Assembly: GCA_947585965.1 (NCBI GenBank) | Contig: CANPXK010000014.1 | Coordinates: 1-41,340 of the forward strand | DNA: 41,340 bases | Origin: an uncultured Clostridia bacterium | GTDB taxonomy: Bacteria; Bacillota; Clostridia; Oscillospirales; Acutalibacteraceae | Direction: 5' to 3' | Part shown: positions 33,649-41,340 of the stretch, piece after piece | Layout of the letters: each line of letters opens with the position of its first letter | Numbering within the stretch: position 1 is the stretch's first letter | Program-made: the position numbers and the translations under genes | The notes under the pieces: model-generated | Seen by the model: the letters and a program-made list of their open reading frames with translations, nothing else | The model's database searches: none | Told to the model about the DNA's origin: nothing

Positions 33649-34347
33649 ATGGGCAGAGCAGAAGAATTTCTTGATCGGTACAGGGCTCTTGAGGAGGCTC
33701 TTTGCAAAAAATATAATACGGATGAAAAAAGCGGCAGTCCCATTATGCGTTTTATTAATGACAAGGAAAGCAAAGAGTACAGAGATAAGCTTGATCTTTG
33801 TCGTGAAATACGGAATTTCCTTTCACACCATTCCGAATTCGGAGGTGAACGTATAGTAGAACCTTCACAGGTTATGATAGATTTTCTTGATGAGGTTACA
33901 TATTATATCCGTAAGCCGCCTCTTGCCATAACCCGTGCCACACTTTTTGAGGATATACTCAAAACATCACCTGCACAAAGGGTACAGTCGGTTATGAAAA
34001 AAATGCAAAGACTCGGATTTTCCCATGTTCCCGTTATAGAGAATGGCAGCTTTGCCGGAGTGTTCAGCATAAGCACAATCTTTACATATGCCCTTAGAAA
34101 CGGAATGACTTCACTTAATGATGATATGACAATCTCGGATTTTGCCGAGCTTCTGCCGCCCGACAGGCACGAAACGGAAAGCTTCCGATTTGTCGGGAGG
34201 GAATCTACTTTATTCGATGTGAGAAATGAATTTGATAAAAAATCCCGTCAGAGCAGACGGCTTGCGGTTATTTTTATCACAGAGAACGGTACTCCTTCAG
34301 GTCGTATTCTCGGTATGCTTACGCCATGGGATGTTATAAGTGGGTAA
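33649..34347 (+). CDS. HEPN-like domain fused to a CBS-domain pair
   Basis: This 232-residue protein has a helical N-terminal part (about 1-95) containing Arg55-Asn56-x3-His60 (EIRNFLSHHS), the Rx4H pattern of HEPN ribonucleases or scaffolds. The C-terminal part (about 105-230) resembles a CBS pair: MKKMQRLGFSHVPVIENGSFAGVFS and later AVIFITENGTPSGRILGMLT. CBS pairs bind adenine nucleotides. The fusion suggests a nucleotide-gated activity, possibly on RNA given the neighbours trmL, ABC-F and mnmA; this is inference. It starts at ATG 33649 after cagggggtg, 24 bp beyond the ABC-F gene. Single-motif evidence for HEPN is moderate. Confidence 0.65.
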   Translation: MGRAEEFLDRYRALEEALCKKYNTDEKSGSPIMRFINDKESKEYRDKLDLCREIRNFLSHHSEFGGERIVEPSQVMIDFLDEVTYYIRKPPLAITRATLFEDILKTSPAQRVQSVMKKMQRLGFSHVPVIENGSFAGVFSISTIFTYALRNGMTSLNDDMTISDFAELLPPDRHETESFRFVGRESTLFDVRNEFDKKSRQSRRLAVIFITENGTPSGRILGMLTPWDVISG

Positions 34348-34373
34348 AATTCGATAACAGGAGGTATATCATA

Positions 34374-34913
34374 ATGAGAATTTTTTCTATACACGGCTAT
34401 AACGGTTCGGCACATAATTCAGTCTATAATGCACTTACAGACTGCGGCTATGATGTTTATGCACCTCAGATTGATTATAATGCGAAATCACCGAGAGAAA
34501 TTCTTTATTGGTTATTCGGAGAGTATGCCAAAAGCGAATGTAACGCTGTTGTCGGAACAAGTGTCGGGGGCTATTTTGCCGCCCTGTTTTGTGCGGTAAG
34601 CGGATGTCATACATTGCTTATAAATCCGTGTCTGATGCCGTTTGTTGTTCTGCCCGGGCTCGGATATACAAATGCGGACGGTATTCTCGAATTTTCGCAT
34701 ATGTTCAGCACGCTTGCGAAGCTCTATAATAACAGGGTTTCAACCATCATAGGTCTGGACGATGAAATAATAAAGGAGCACACTTATACAAAAATATTGC
34801 TCGGGAACGAAAGATACTATGAAATAAAGGACGGTAAGCACAGCGGAGCAACGCTGCCGCTAAGGGAAATTATTAAGCAGCACGGGGAAGAAATCTTCGG
34901 GGAAGAGGAATGA
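34374..34913 (+). CDS. Small alpha/beta hydrolase (YqiA/UPF0227-like esterase)
   Basis: This 179-residue protein starts MRIFSIHGYNGS with the oxyanion strand SIHGY, and has a nucleophile elbow VGTSVGGYFAAL, close to the GSSLGGYYA of YqiA-type esterases. The acid may be in GLDDEI and the His in DGKHSG. The size equals YqiA. The ATG at 34374 has a strong aggaggt (34359-34365) 8 nt upstream; the longer frame from 34326 overlaps the previous gene. It is translationally adjacent to mnmA, which starts 1 bp after it. The natural substrate is unknown. Confidence 0.78.
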   Translation: MRIFSIHGYNGSAHNSVYNALTDCGYDVYAPQIDYNAKSPREILYWLFGEYAKSECNAVVGTSVGGYFAALFCAVSGCHTLLINPCLMPFVVLPGLGYTNADGILEFSHMFSTLAKLYNNRVSTIIGLDDEIIKEHTYTKILLGNERYYEIKDGKHSGATLPLREIIKQHGEEIFGEEE

Positions 34914-34914
34914 A

Positions 34915-36018
34915 ATGGGTGAAAAGAAGAAGGTACTTGTTGCCATGAGCGGTGGAGTGGACAGCTCTGTTGCCGCTGCAATTTTAATGAAAGATTATAA
35001 TGTTACAGGTGCGACTTTAAGACTTTTTACAAATGAGGATATACAGCTTGACAGAAATAAGAGCTGCTGTTCGCTTGATGATGTTGAAGACGCACGTTTT
35101 GTTGCAAATAAGCTTGGATTCAATCATTATGTATATAATTTCGGCGATCGCTTTAAGGAATGTGTTATAGATAAATTCAATAATTCGTATATAAACGGTC
35201 TTACGCCGAATCCATGTATAGACTGCAACCGTTTTATCAAATTTGATGCACTTCTGAAAAGGGCGGAGCTTCTCGAAAATGATTTTATAGCAACAGGGCA
35301 TTATGTACGCAGACGATTTGATGAATCAACGGGAAAATTCAGGCTTCTTAAAGGTCTTGATCCGTCAAAGGATCAGAGTTATGTACTGTATGGTATAACA
35401 CAGTATCAGCTCTCGAAAACGCTTTTCCCGATAGGTGAGCTTACAAAGGAGCAGACAAGGGAAATTGCCCGACAATACGGACTTGCTAATGCTTCAAAGC
35501 CCGACAGTCAGGATATATGCTTTGTCCCTGACGGCGATTATGCTTCATTCATAGAAAAATATACGGGAAAAAATTTTCCCGTCGGTGATTTTGTCGATAA
35601 AAACGGCAATATTCTCGGTCGGCACAGAGGTATAATAAGATATACCATAGGTCAGCGGAAAGGACTTGGAATTGCATTGGGTGTTCCCGCCTATGTTGTG
35701 TCAAAGGATACCAAAAAAAATACCGTTACAATCGGAAGTAATGAGGATCTGTTTACGGATACCGCATATGCGGGTGATGTGAATTGGATATCAGGAGAGG
35801 CACCGGACGCGCCCACAAGAATATGTGCTAAAATAAGGTATAATCACAAGGGACAGCCGGCAACATTATATCCGCTCGAAAACGGTGATATAAAAGTGGT
35901 GTTTGATTCCCCGCAAAGGGCAATAACCTGCGGACAGGCAATTGTCTGCTATGACGGAGACACGGTACTCGGAGGAGGAACCTGCAGTTCCGTAAACGAA
36001 TACTGTAAAACCACTTGA
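34915..36018 (+). CDS. mnmA: tRNA-specific 2-thiouridylase
   Basis: This 367-residue enzyme thiolates U34 of Lys, Glu and Gln tRNAs. The PP-loop reads AMSGGVDSS near the N terminus. The catalytic Cys residues are in NPCIDCNRFIKF and SQDICFVPDGDY. FLGRHRGI-type segment appears as ILGRHRGIIRYTIGQRKGLGI. ATG 34915 is 1 bp after the upstream stop, with ggggaagagg as ribosome site. The length is standard for MnmA/TrmU. Confidence 0.95.
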   Translation: MGEKKKVLVAMSGGVDSSVAAAILMKDYNVTGATLRLFTNEDIQLDRNKSCCSLDDVEDARFVANKLGFNHYVYNFGDRFKECVIDKFNNSYINGLTPNPCIDCNRFIKFDALLKRAELLENDFIATGHYVRRRFDESTGKFRLLKGLDPSKDQSYVLYGITQYQLSKTLFPIGELTKEQTREIARQYGLANASKPDSQDICFVPDGDYASFIEKYTGKNFPVGDFVDKNGNILGRHRGIIRYTIGQRKGLGIALGVPAYVVSKDTKKNTVTIGSNEDLFTDTAYAGDVNWISGEAPDAPTRICAKIRYNHKGQPATLYPLENGDIKVVFDSPQRAITCGQAIVCYDGDTVLGGGTCSSVNEYCKTT

Positions 36019-36079
36019 AAACCGTTATCTGATAGTATATAATTAAGTGAGAGATATTGTATTGCTGCGGAGGACGGAC

Positions 36080-37369
36080 ATGAATTTAGACAGGAAAAAT
36101 ATAGAAAAAATACTGATGATAGGAATAGTTTTTATTCTGGTATATCTCGGTCTGCAAAATATGAATGTAGTGGTTTCGTTTCTCGGATGGTTGGTTCAGG
36201 TTACACTCCCGTTCATTATAGCAATATGGTGCACATTGTTTTTGAATGTCCCGCTAAAGGCTATAGAAAAACGGCTTTTCAGACCGAAAAACGGAAAAAC
36301 GGTAAAACCGATGCTTGAGAAAATGAGGCGTCCGGTTGCTCTTATTTTGTCTGTTATTTTGTTTATTGTTATTATTGGTGCATTTTTGATTATAATAATA
36401 CCGGAAATAGGAAGGAGTCTTAACAGCCTTGCATCCGCCATACCCGGGGCCATCAACGAGTTCAGGGATTGGATAACCAAGCTTGGAGAGGAAAATGAAG
36501 TCGTCGGAAATATTCTTTCAAATATAAAAATTAACTGGGATGATGTGACAAAATATATAACCAGCTTTTTACAGAATGACGCGGCAGGTGTGGTCGGATA
36601 TGCTATGGGAATGGTTTCTTCGATTGTAGGTGTTGCGATAAATGTTTTTCTCGGAATAGTCCTCTCAATATATACGCTTATACAGAAGGAAAAACTTGCT
36701 TCAAGTGCAAAAAGGCTCGTATATTCTGTTCTTCCACTCAAGGCGGCGGATTTTGTTGTAGAGGTAGCATCTCTTACGAATCGTTCTTTTTATAACAGTA
36801 TCACAGGTCAGATGATGGAATGTGTTATTCTCGGAAGTCTTACGGCTTTCGGTATGACAATTTTTGGTTTTCCGTATGCTGCCCTTATCGGGGTTATGGT
36901 TGCCGTGCTTTCGTGGATACCCATGTTCGGTGTGGGCATAGGTGCGGCGATCGGAGCATTGTTTATACTCACGGTTGACCCGATGCAGGCAATATGGTTT
37001 GTCGTATTTATGATATGTTTGCAGCAGATAGAGGGTAACTTTATTTTTCCGAGAGTTGTGGGAAACAATATGGGGCTCCCGCCGATCCTGCTTGTATCTG
37101 CAATTATACTTTTCAGTAATTTCTTTGGTATCATAGGTCTTCTTATAAGCGGTCCCACTATGTGTGTTATATATACGCTTATCAAAAGATATACCTTCAC
37201 AAGACTGAGAGAAAGGAAAATACCGCATGAGAAATATACGCCCAAGCCTGAAAGATTTATACCGAAAAGACACAAAGCCGTGCTAAATAAAAATAAGTTC
37301 GGAATACCCATGAAAATAAAGAAAAAAATAAAGCCTGAGTCGGCAAAACATAATAACACGGAGGGATAG
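36080..37369 (+). CDS. AI-2E family (PerM/YdiK-like) membrane transporter
   Basis: This 429-residue protein has about seven to eight membrane helices. Two lie in the first 55 residues, another (RPVALILSVILFIVIIGAFL) near 80-105, then a soluble central helical region, then clustered helices around GMTIFGFPYAALIGVMVAVLSWIPMFG and the PRVVGNNMGLPPILLVSAIILF segment, the conserved end of the AI-2E/PerM family. Reported substrates vary (autoinducer 2, sodium/proton), so no substrate is claimed. ATG 36080 has gcggagg upstream. The last 70 residues are a basic cytoplasmic tail. The pullulanase gene starts 2 bp after its stop. Confidence 0.88.
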   Translation: MNLDRKNIEKILMIGIVFILVYLGLQNMNVVVSFLGWLVQVTLPFIIAIWCTLFLNVPLKAIEKRLFRPKNGKTVKPMLEKMRRPVALILSVILFIVIIGAFLIIIIPEIGRSLNSLASAIPGAINEFRDWITKLGEENEVVGNILSNIKINWDDVTKYITSFLQNDAAGVVGYAMGMVSSIVGVAINVFLGIVLSIYTLIQKEKLASSAKRLVYSVLPLKAADFVVEVASLTNRSFYNSITGQMMECVILGSLTAFGMTIFGFPYAALIGVMVAVLSWIPMFGVGIGAAIGALFILTVDPMQAIWFVVFMICLQQIEGNFIFPRVVGNNMGLPPILLVSAIILFSNFFGIIGLLISGPTMCVIYTLIKRYTFTRLRERKIPHEKYTPKPERFIPKRHKAVLNKNKFGIPMKIKKKIKPESAKHNNTEG

Positions 37370-37371
37370 GG

Positions 37372-40300
37372 TTGCCTAAGTTTAAAAGAATTTGCGGCTT
37401 GATGCTCGCTATAACAACATTATTGGGAGGAAGTGCAATGTCTGTAGGTGCAGTTGAAACGAAAGAAAACAAAAACGAAGCGGTGTATGCACATAAGCTT
37501 GACAAGCAGGCTTATGACGGAAATGATCTGGGGGCAGTCTATAAAAAAACCGCAACTACCTTTAAGGTATGGGCTCCGACAGCGGAAAGAGTTGCCGTAA
37601 AATTATATGCAACGGGCAGTTCCGAAGAAGACGGAGCACAGGAGATCTCCATGAACGTTATGAAAAAGGGTAAGAACGGTGTATGGAGCCTCACTCTTAA
37701 GGGTGATAAGAAAAATTTGTATTATACATACCTTGTGACAAATGACGGGGTTACAACGGAGACAGCCGATGTATATTCAAAGGCTGTCGGTGTAAACGGT
37801 AACCGCAGCATGATTGTTGATCTTGATTCGACCGATCCGGAGGGATGGGATAAGGATAGTCATGTTTTGTATGATGATCCGACGGATGCAATCGTTTGGG
37901 AGGTTCATGTACGTGATTTTTCAAAAAGTGAAATATCCGGTGTTTCTCTGAAATACAGGGGAAAATATCTTGCTTTTACCGAAAAGGGTACTACCGTTGG
38001 TGATAAGGGAGACGTTCCTACCTGTGTTGATTATCTGAAAAAATTGGGCGTAACGCACGTTCAGCTAATGCCTGTGTATGATTATGCAACGGTTGACGAA
38101 ACAAAGAGTAATTCGGAAGAATATAACTGGGGCTATGATCCGAAAAACTATAATGTTCCGGAAGGCTCGTATTCTACAAATCCTTATGACGGAAACGTAC
38201 GTATAAAGGAATTTAAGCAGATGATTAAGGCTCTTCATGATGCGGGTATAGGCGTAATTATGGATGTTGTGTATAATCACACCTATACGGCAAAGGGCAG
38301 TTGCTTTGAAAATACCGTTCCCGGCTATTACTACCGACTTAATGATGACGGAAGTTTTTCGGACGGCTCCGGCTGCGGAAATGAGACTGCAAGCGAGCAT
38401 CTGATGTTCAGAAAATATATGATAGATTCCATTCTTTATTGGACAAATGAATATCATATAGACGGTTTTCGTTTTGACCTTATGGGTGTGCATGATGTCG
38501 AAACAATGAATCTTATCCGTGAGGCTTTGGATAAGAATGTAAAAAACGGAAAGAAAATAATAATGTATGGTGAGCCTTGGACGGCATCTACGCTTGCCAC
38601 GAAGGAAAAAACAGCCGTTAAGGATAATGCGAAGCTTCTCAGTGACAGAATAGGAGTATTCAATGATGCTTATCGTGATGTGGTGAAGGGTCATGTGTTC
38701 AATGTTCAGGAGCCGGGTTTTGTTCAGAACGGAAGCGGAACCGAAACTCTGAAGGGCTGTATTACGGCAAATACTATAAATGCAGCAGCTTTTCTTAAGC
38801 AGCCGTCGCAGTCCGTTATGTATTTGTCGGCACATGATAATTATACTCTTTATGATAAATTAGTTGCTTCAGCGAAAAGTGACGAAAGCTTTGACGAGAG
38901 GGACGAGACCTTAGTTGATATGAATAAACTTGCAGCTGCTTTGACGCTTACGTCACAGGGTACTGTATTCATGCAGGCGGGAGAGGAGTTCGCAAGGACA
39001 AAGCTGGGCGACGAAAACAGCTATATTTCTTCGGATAAGATAAATCAGCTTGATTGGAATAACCTCATAAAATTTGCAGATCTCGATTCTTATTATCAGG
39101 GACTTATTGAGATAAGAAGAAATTTCAAACCGTTCAGAGATGCAACAACCGACTCCGCAAAGAAGATTGCTTTTTCGGACAGCAACAGTGGTGTTATTGC
39201 ATATACACTGGAAAATTCCTTAACTAAAGACAAAGAATGGAGCTATGTTGCCGTATTGTTTAATGCAACTGATGAAGAGGCGGAGGTTACACTTAAACAG
39301 AGCGGAAATTCTGCGCTGCCGAAAAAATGGGAAATAGTTGCCGACAAGGGTCAGGCAGGACTTGATGGAATAGGGGTAATTGACGGAAATAAAATAACCA
39401 TCGAGCCGAAATCCGCTCTTATTCTTGCCGATAAGGAGAGCTTTGACAAGCTTGCCCTTAAATCCGATAAATGTGTGGTTAATGTGGAATATAAGGATAA
39501 CAAAAGCGGGGATGTCATAAAAAAGCAGGTTCTTAAGGGAGCCGAGGGTGAAGGTTATACCGTTACAAGAAGTGAATTTTATGATGTTGAATATGATTAC
39601 ATCGGTGTTGACGGTGAGGAAATGGGGTATTTTACAAAGCAGCCCAGGACTGTCACCTATAATTATAATAAATTTGGCGGTAATATAGTAAAGCTCACTG
39701 TTAATTATATGAAAGAGGGAAGTGAGTTTCTCAATACCGGGGATGTTGAAGCTGCTTTGAGCTATACTCAGAGCATCAGAGAGGGCAGTCAATATAATGC
39801 ACCGATAAAGGTAATAGACGGCATGAAGCTTAAAGTGGACAGATTCCCCGCTAATTCATTCGGAACGGCGAAGAAGGATGATATCACTGTCACCTATTAT
39901 TATGAAAATCTTGAAAGCGAGAATCTTGTAATACATTATTTTGATGATTCTGACAGAGATGGTGTGTGTGTATACGTATATGCGGAAACAGATGACGGTG
40001 AGGAGGCATATACAGACAAGGCACCGGGTAGCAAGATGAAACCCGACAGTGAGCTTGGAAGCGGTTGGTACAGCATTACTATCAAGGACAAGGGGAATAT
40101 TGGAGGACTGAAGGCGAAGTTCAGTGATTCTAAGGGTAAGAATGCAGATCCGACAGAATATTCCGTGGGACGTGAGGTATGGATAGAAAACGGTAATGTT
40201 GAGCATAAAGGTGAGGTAAATGTAATTTATCTTGATGAAAACGGGAAATTACTTGCTTCTTCCGTGCTTAACGGAAGAGAAGGGAACGAATATCAGACCG

Positions 40301-40530
40301 AAAAGGAACAGTTTGAGAACATGAAGTTTATTGGTGTAACTTCAAATGCAGACGGTTCATATACTGATGTACCGATATATGTTATATACAGTTATGAAAA
40401 ATTGAAGATAACCGAAAAGCCTGATGTTATGAAGGTAGTTATTGCTTTATGTTGTTCGTTTACGCTTACGCTTGTGGCAGCAGGAGTACTTACAGCAGTT
40501 TACTTCAACAAAAAAAAGAAACTAAAATAG
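37372..40530 (+). CDS. pulA: Secreted, membrane-anchored type I pullulanase (GH13)
   Basis: This 1052-residue debranching enzyme hydrolyses alpha-1,6 links in pullulan and starch outside the cell. A signal peptide ends near 27 (SVGA). A CBM48-like domain runs about 50-150. The GH13 catalytic domain has the type I hallmark YNWGYDPKNYNVPEGSYS (251-268), DVVYNH, FRFDLMG with nucleophile Asp369, GEPW with Glu401 and AHDN with Asp489. After about 690 come two MucBP-like modules (VNVEYKDNKSG; VNVIYLDENGK), with a starch-binding-like module (IHYFDDSDRDGVCVYVYAE) between them. A C-terminal helix (about 1022-1045) and KKKKLK anchor it. The start is TTG at 37372, 6 nt after ggaggg. Confidence 0.93.
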   Translation: MPKFKRICGLMLAITTLLGGSAMSVGAVETKENKNEAVYAHKLDKQAYDGNDLGAVYKKTATTFKVWAPTAERVAVKLYATGSSEEDGAQEISMNVMKKGKNGVWSLTLKGDKKNLYYTYLVTNDGVTTETADVYSKAVGVNGNRSMIVDLDSTDPEGWDKDSHVLYDDPTDAIVWEVHVRDFSKSEISGVSLKYRGKYLAFTEKGTTVGDKGDVPTCVDYLKKLGVTHVQLMPVYDYATVDETKSNSEEYNWGYDPKNYNVPEGSYSTNPYDGNVRIKEFKQMIKALHDAGIGVIMDVVYNHTYTAKGSCFENTVPGYYYRLNDDGSFSDGSGCGNETASEHLMFRKYMIDSILYWTNEYHIDGFRFDLMGVHDVETMNLIREALDKNVKNGKKIIMYGEPWTASTLATKEKTAVKDNAKLLSDRIGVFNDAYRDVVKGHVFNVQEPGFVQNGSGTETLKGCITANTINAAAFLKQPSQSVMYLSAHDNYTLYDKLVASAKSDESFDERDETLVDMNKLAAALTLTSQGTVFMQAGEEFARTKLGDENSYISSDKINQLDWNNLIKFADLDSYYQGLIEIRRNFKPFRDATTDSAKKIAFSDSNSGVIAYTLENSLTKDKEWSYVAVLFNATDEEAEVTLKQSGNSALPKKWEIVADKGQAGLDGIGVIDGNKITIEPKSALILADKESFDKLALKSDKCVVNVEYKDNKSGDVIKKQVLKGAEGEGYTVTRSEFYDVEYDYIGVDGEEMGYFTKQPRTVTYNYNKFGGNIVKLTVNYMKEGSEFLNTGDVEAALSYTQSIREGSQYNAPIKVIDGMKLKVDRFPANSFGTAKKDDITVTYYYENLESENLVIHYFDDSDRDGVCVYVYAETDDGEEAYTDKAPGSKMKPDSELGSGWYSITIKDKGNIGGLKAKFSDSKGKNADPTEYSVGREVWIENGNVEHKGEVNVIYLDENGKLLASSVLNGREGNEYQTEKEQFENMKFIGVTSNADGSYTDVPIYVIYSYEKLKITEKPDVMKVVIALCCSFTLTLVAAGVLTAVYFNKKKKLK

Positions 40531-40650
40531 CGGCGTGCCGCCGCTGTCATGTTCGCGGGGTCGCTCACTGCGTTCGCTTTGTTTATAGTGGAGGGCAGTC
40601 TGTTTCCGCGATAGGTAGTTTGCCTGTCGGTGTGGGGTAGAAAGTGTCGA

Positions 40651-40672
40651 GAAAGCCTCTTGCGAGGCTTTC
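40651..40672. repeat. Hairpin inside repeat R2, first copy
   Basis: GAAAGCCTC (40651-40659), loop TTGC, GAGGCTTTC (40664-40672). The second copy (41094-41117) has one more base pair, GGAAAGCCTC/GAGGCTTTCC, around loop TTGA. The stem is kept while the loop changes. Confidence 0.8.
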
Positions 40673-40830
40673 CGCATCCGCAAATGACAAACTTATCACT
40701 TTGTTTAATCGAGTAAATTTATGGTCGAGCCATATAACCGGTTGACCTGAGTAAATTAGTTACGGATTGACAGTGCCGGCACGCCGCTCCACCGTGAGGA
40801 AGTTACAATAAGAAGACAAGAAAAATTATG

Positions 40831-40866
40831 GGTCAAGTCTTTTTCAGGACTTGACCTATGTTTTTT
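40831..40866 (+). terminator. Hairpin with T-run inside the repeat cluster
   Basis: GGTCAAGTC (40831-40839) and GACTTGACC (40848-40856) are perfect complements, then tatg and TTTTTT. It is the first clear terminator shape after the pullulanase gene, 300 nt downstream. Confidence 0.65.
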
Positions 40867-41340
40867 AATATATTTCTAATATGACATACTCATCTCTTGT
40901 TCATCGAGTAAATTAACGGTCGAGCCATAAACTGATTTGCCTGAGAAAACTAATTACGGATTGACAGCGGCGGGCGGGGGTGCCCCCGCAGGCAATTCGC
41001 GGTTTCGCTCACTGCGTTCGCTTTGTTTGTAGTGGAGGGCAGTCTGTTTCCGCGATAGGTAGTTTGCCTGTCGGTGTGGGGTAGAAAGTGTCGGGAAAGC
41101 CTCTTGAGAGGCTTTCCGCATCCGCAAATGACAAACTTATCTCTTGTTCATCGAGTAAATTAACGGTCGAGCCATAAACTGATTTGCCTGAGAAAACTAA
41201 TTACGGATTGACAGCGGCGGCACGCCGCTCCGCATCTACAAATGACAAACTTATCACTTATTAATCGAGTAAATTAACGGTCGAGCCATAAACTGATTTG
41301 CCTGAGAAAACTAATTACGGATTGACAGCGGCGGCACGCC

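Larger units (their letters stand above)
40531..41340. repeat. Non-coding cluster of two interleaved repeat families
   Basis: This 810-bp region has no supported gene. Family R2 (about 146 bp) occurs at 40552-40697 and 40996-41141, ungapped at an offset of 444 and nearly identical. Each R2 contains a 9-10-bp hairpin (GAAAGCCTC/GAGGCTTTC). Family R1 (about 72-77 bp, from atcgagtaaatt to attgacagcggcgg) occurs at 40708-40785 (diverged), 40903-40973, 41150-41226 and 41264-41340, the last cut by the window end. GC-rich tails (gccggcacgccgct) link units. The function is unknown; dispersed intergenic repeats or a remnant array are options. Confidence 0.85.

Noticed and set aside
40449..40640. 63-codon ORF overlapping the pullulanase end and repeat R2
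   Set aside because: It overlaps the anchor of pullulanase in another frame and runs into non-coding repeats.
40531..41340. CRISPR array at the window end
   Set aside because: Repeat units are long (72-146 bp), unevenly spaced and of two kinds, unlike CRISPR repeats and spacers.

Overview
The window reads as a chromosomal stretch of a low-to-mid GC, anaerobic Gram-positive gut Clostridium-type bacterium, probably Oscillospiraceae/Ruminococcus-like. This is inference from gene content: a transketolase split into two subunits, 2-hydroxyacyl-CoA dehydratase-type radical chemistry, a clustered fab/acc operon, CarD, and an anchored secreted type I pullulanase. No rRNA or taxonomic marker was compared. 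Strong AGGAGG-type ribosome binding sites and sigma-A promoters are common. Several genes start with GTG or TTG.

Layout. 1-2.8 kb: asparagine synthetase (asnB) and a CarD regulator. 2.8-4.7 kb (minus): a membrane-bound nucleotide-sugar 4,6-dehydratase. 5.0-9.3 kb: a two-gene activase/dehydratase-like system. 9.3-11.4 kb: a membrane-anchored lipase-like hydrolase and a polyprenyl-phosphate sugar transferase. 11.6-13.4 kb (minus): an AT-rich two-gene cassette, a Panacea (DUF4065) antitoxin-like protein followed by a coiled-coil/three-TM protein. A 45-bp perfect direct repeat of the 3' end of the transketolase gene flanks the cassette. 13.3-15.1 kb (minus): the two transketolase subunits. 15.2-16.2 kb (minus): a secreted or anchored protein with about a dozen 10-residue Tyr/Asp/Ser repeats. 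16.7-17.6 kb: rplM-rpsI, then tRNA-Ser(GGA). 18-22.2 kb: a DUF4026/DUF2314-type protein, an ECF-like sigma factor with a partner membrane protein, and a Nudix hydrolase. 22.4-30.5 kb: fabH-fabD-fabG-fabF-accB-fabZ-accC-accD-accA behind a consensus promoter. 30.6-31.4 kb: a probably broken locus. 31.4-36.0 kb: a translation-flavoured run (trmL, an ABC-F ATPase with one degenerate ATP site, a HEPN-like/CBS fusion, an esterase-like protein, mnmA). 36.1-40.5 kb: an AI-2E family membrane protein and a large cell-surface pullulanase. 40.5-41.3 kb: a cluster of two interleaved non-coding repeat families cut by the window end.

How the genes work together. The fab/acc block supplies malonyl-CoA (AccABCD) and the initiation and elongation steps of type II fatty acid synthesis (FabH, D, G, F, Z). 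It contains neither acyl carrier protein nor enoyl reductase, so those must lie elsewhere. The dehydratase and sugar transferase would start surface-glycan synthesis. Pullulanase provides extracellular starch debranching.

The most notable candidates for new biology are the transketolase-3'-end-flanked Panacea cassette, the shared GUGAAAG-loop hairpins in the acc junctions, the ABC-F protein with a coherently degenerate second ATP site, and the HEPN-like/CBS fusion. All functional calls come from reading motifs; no database search was run.
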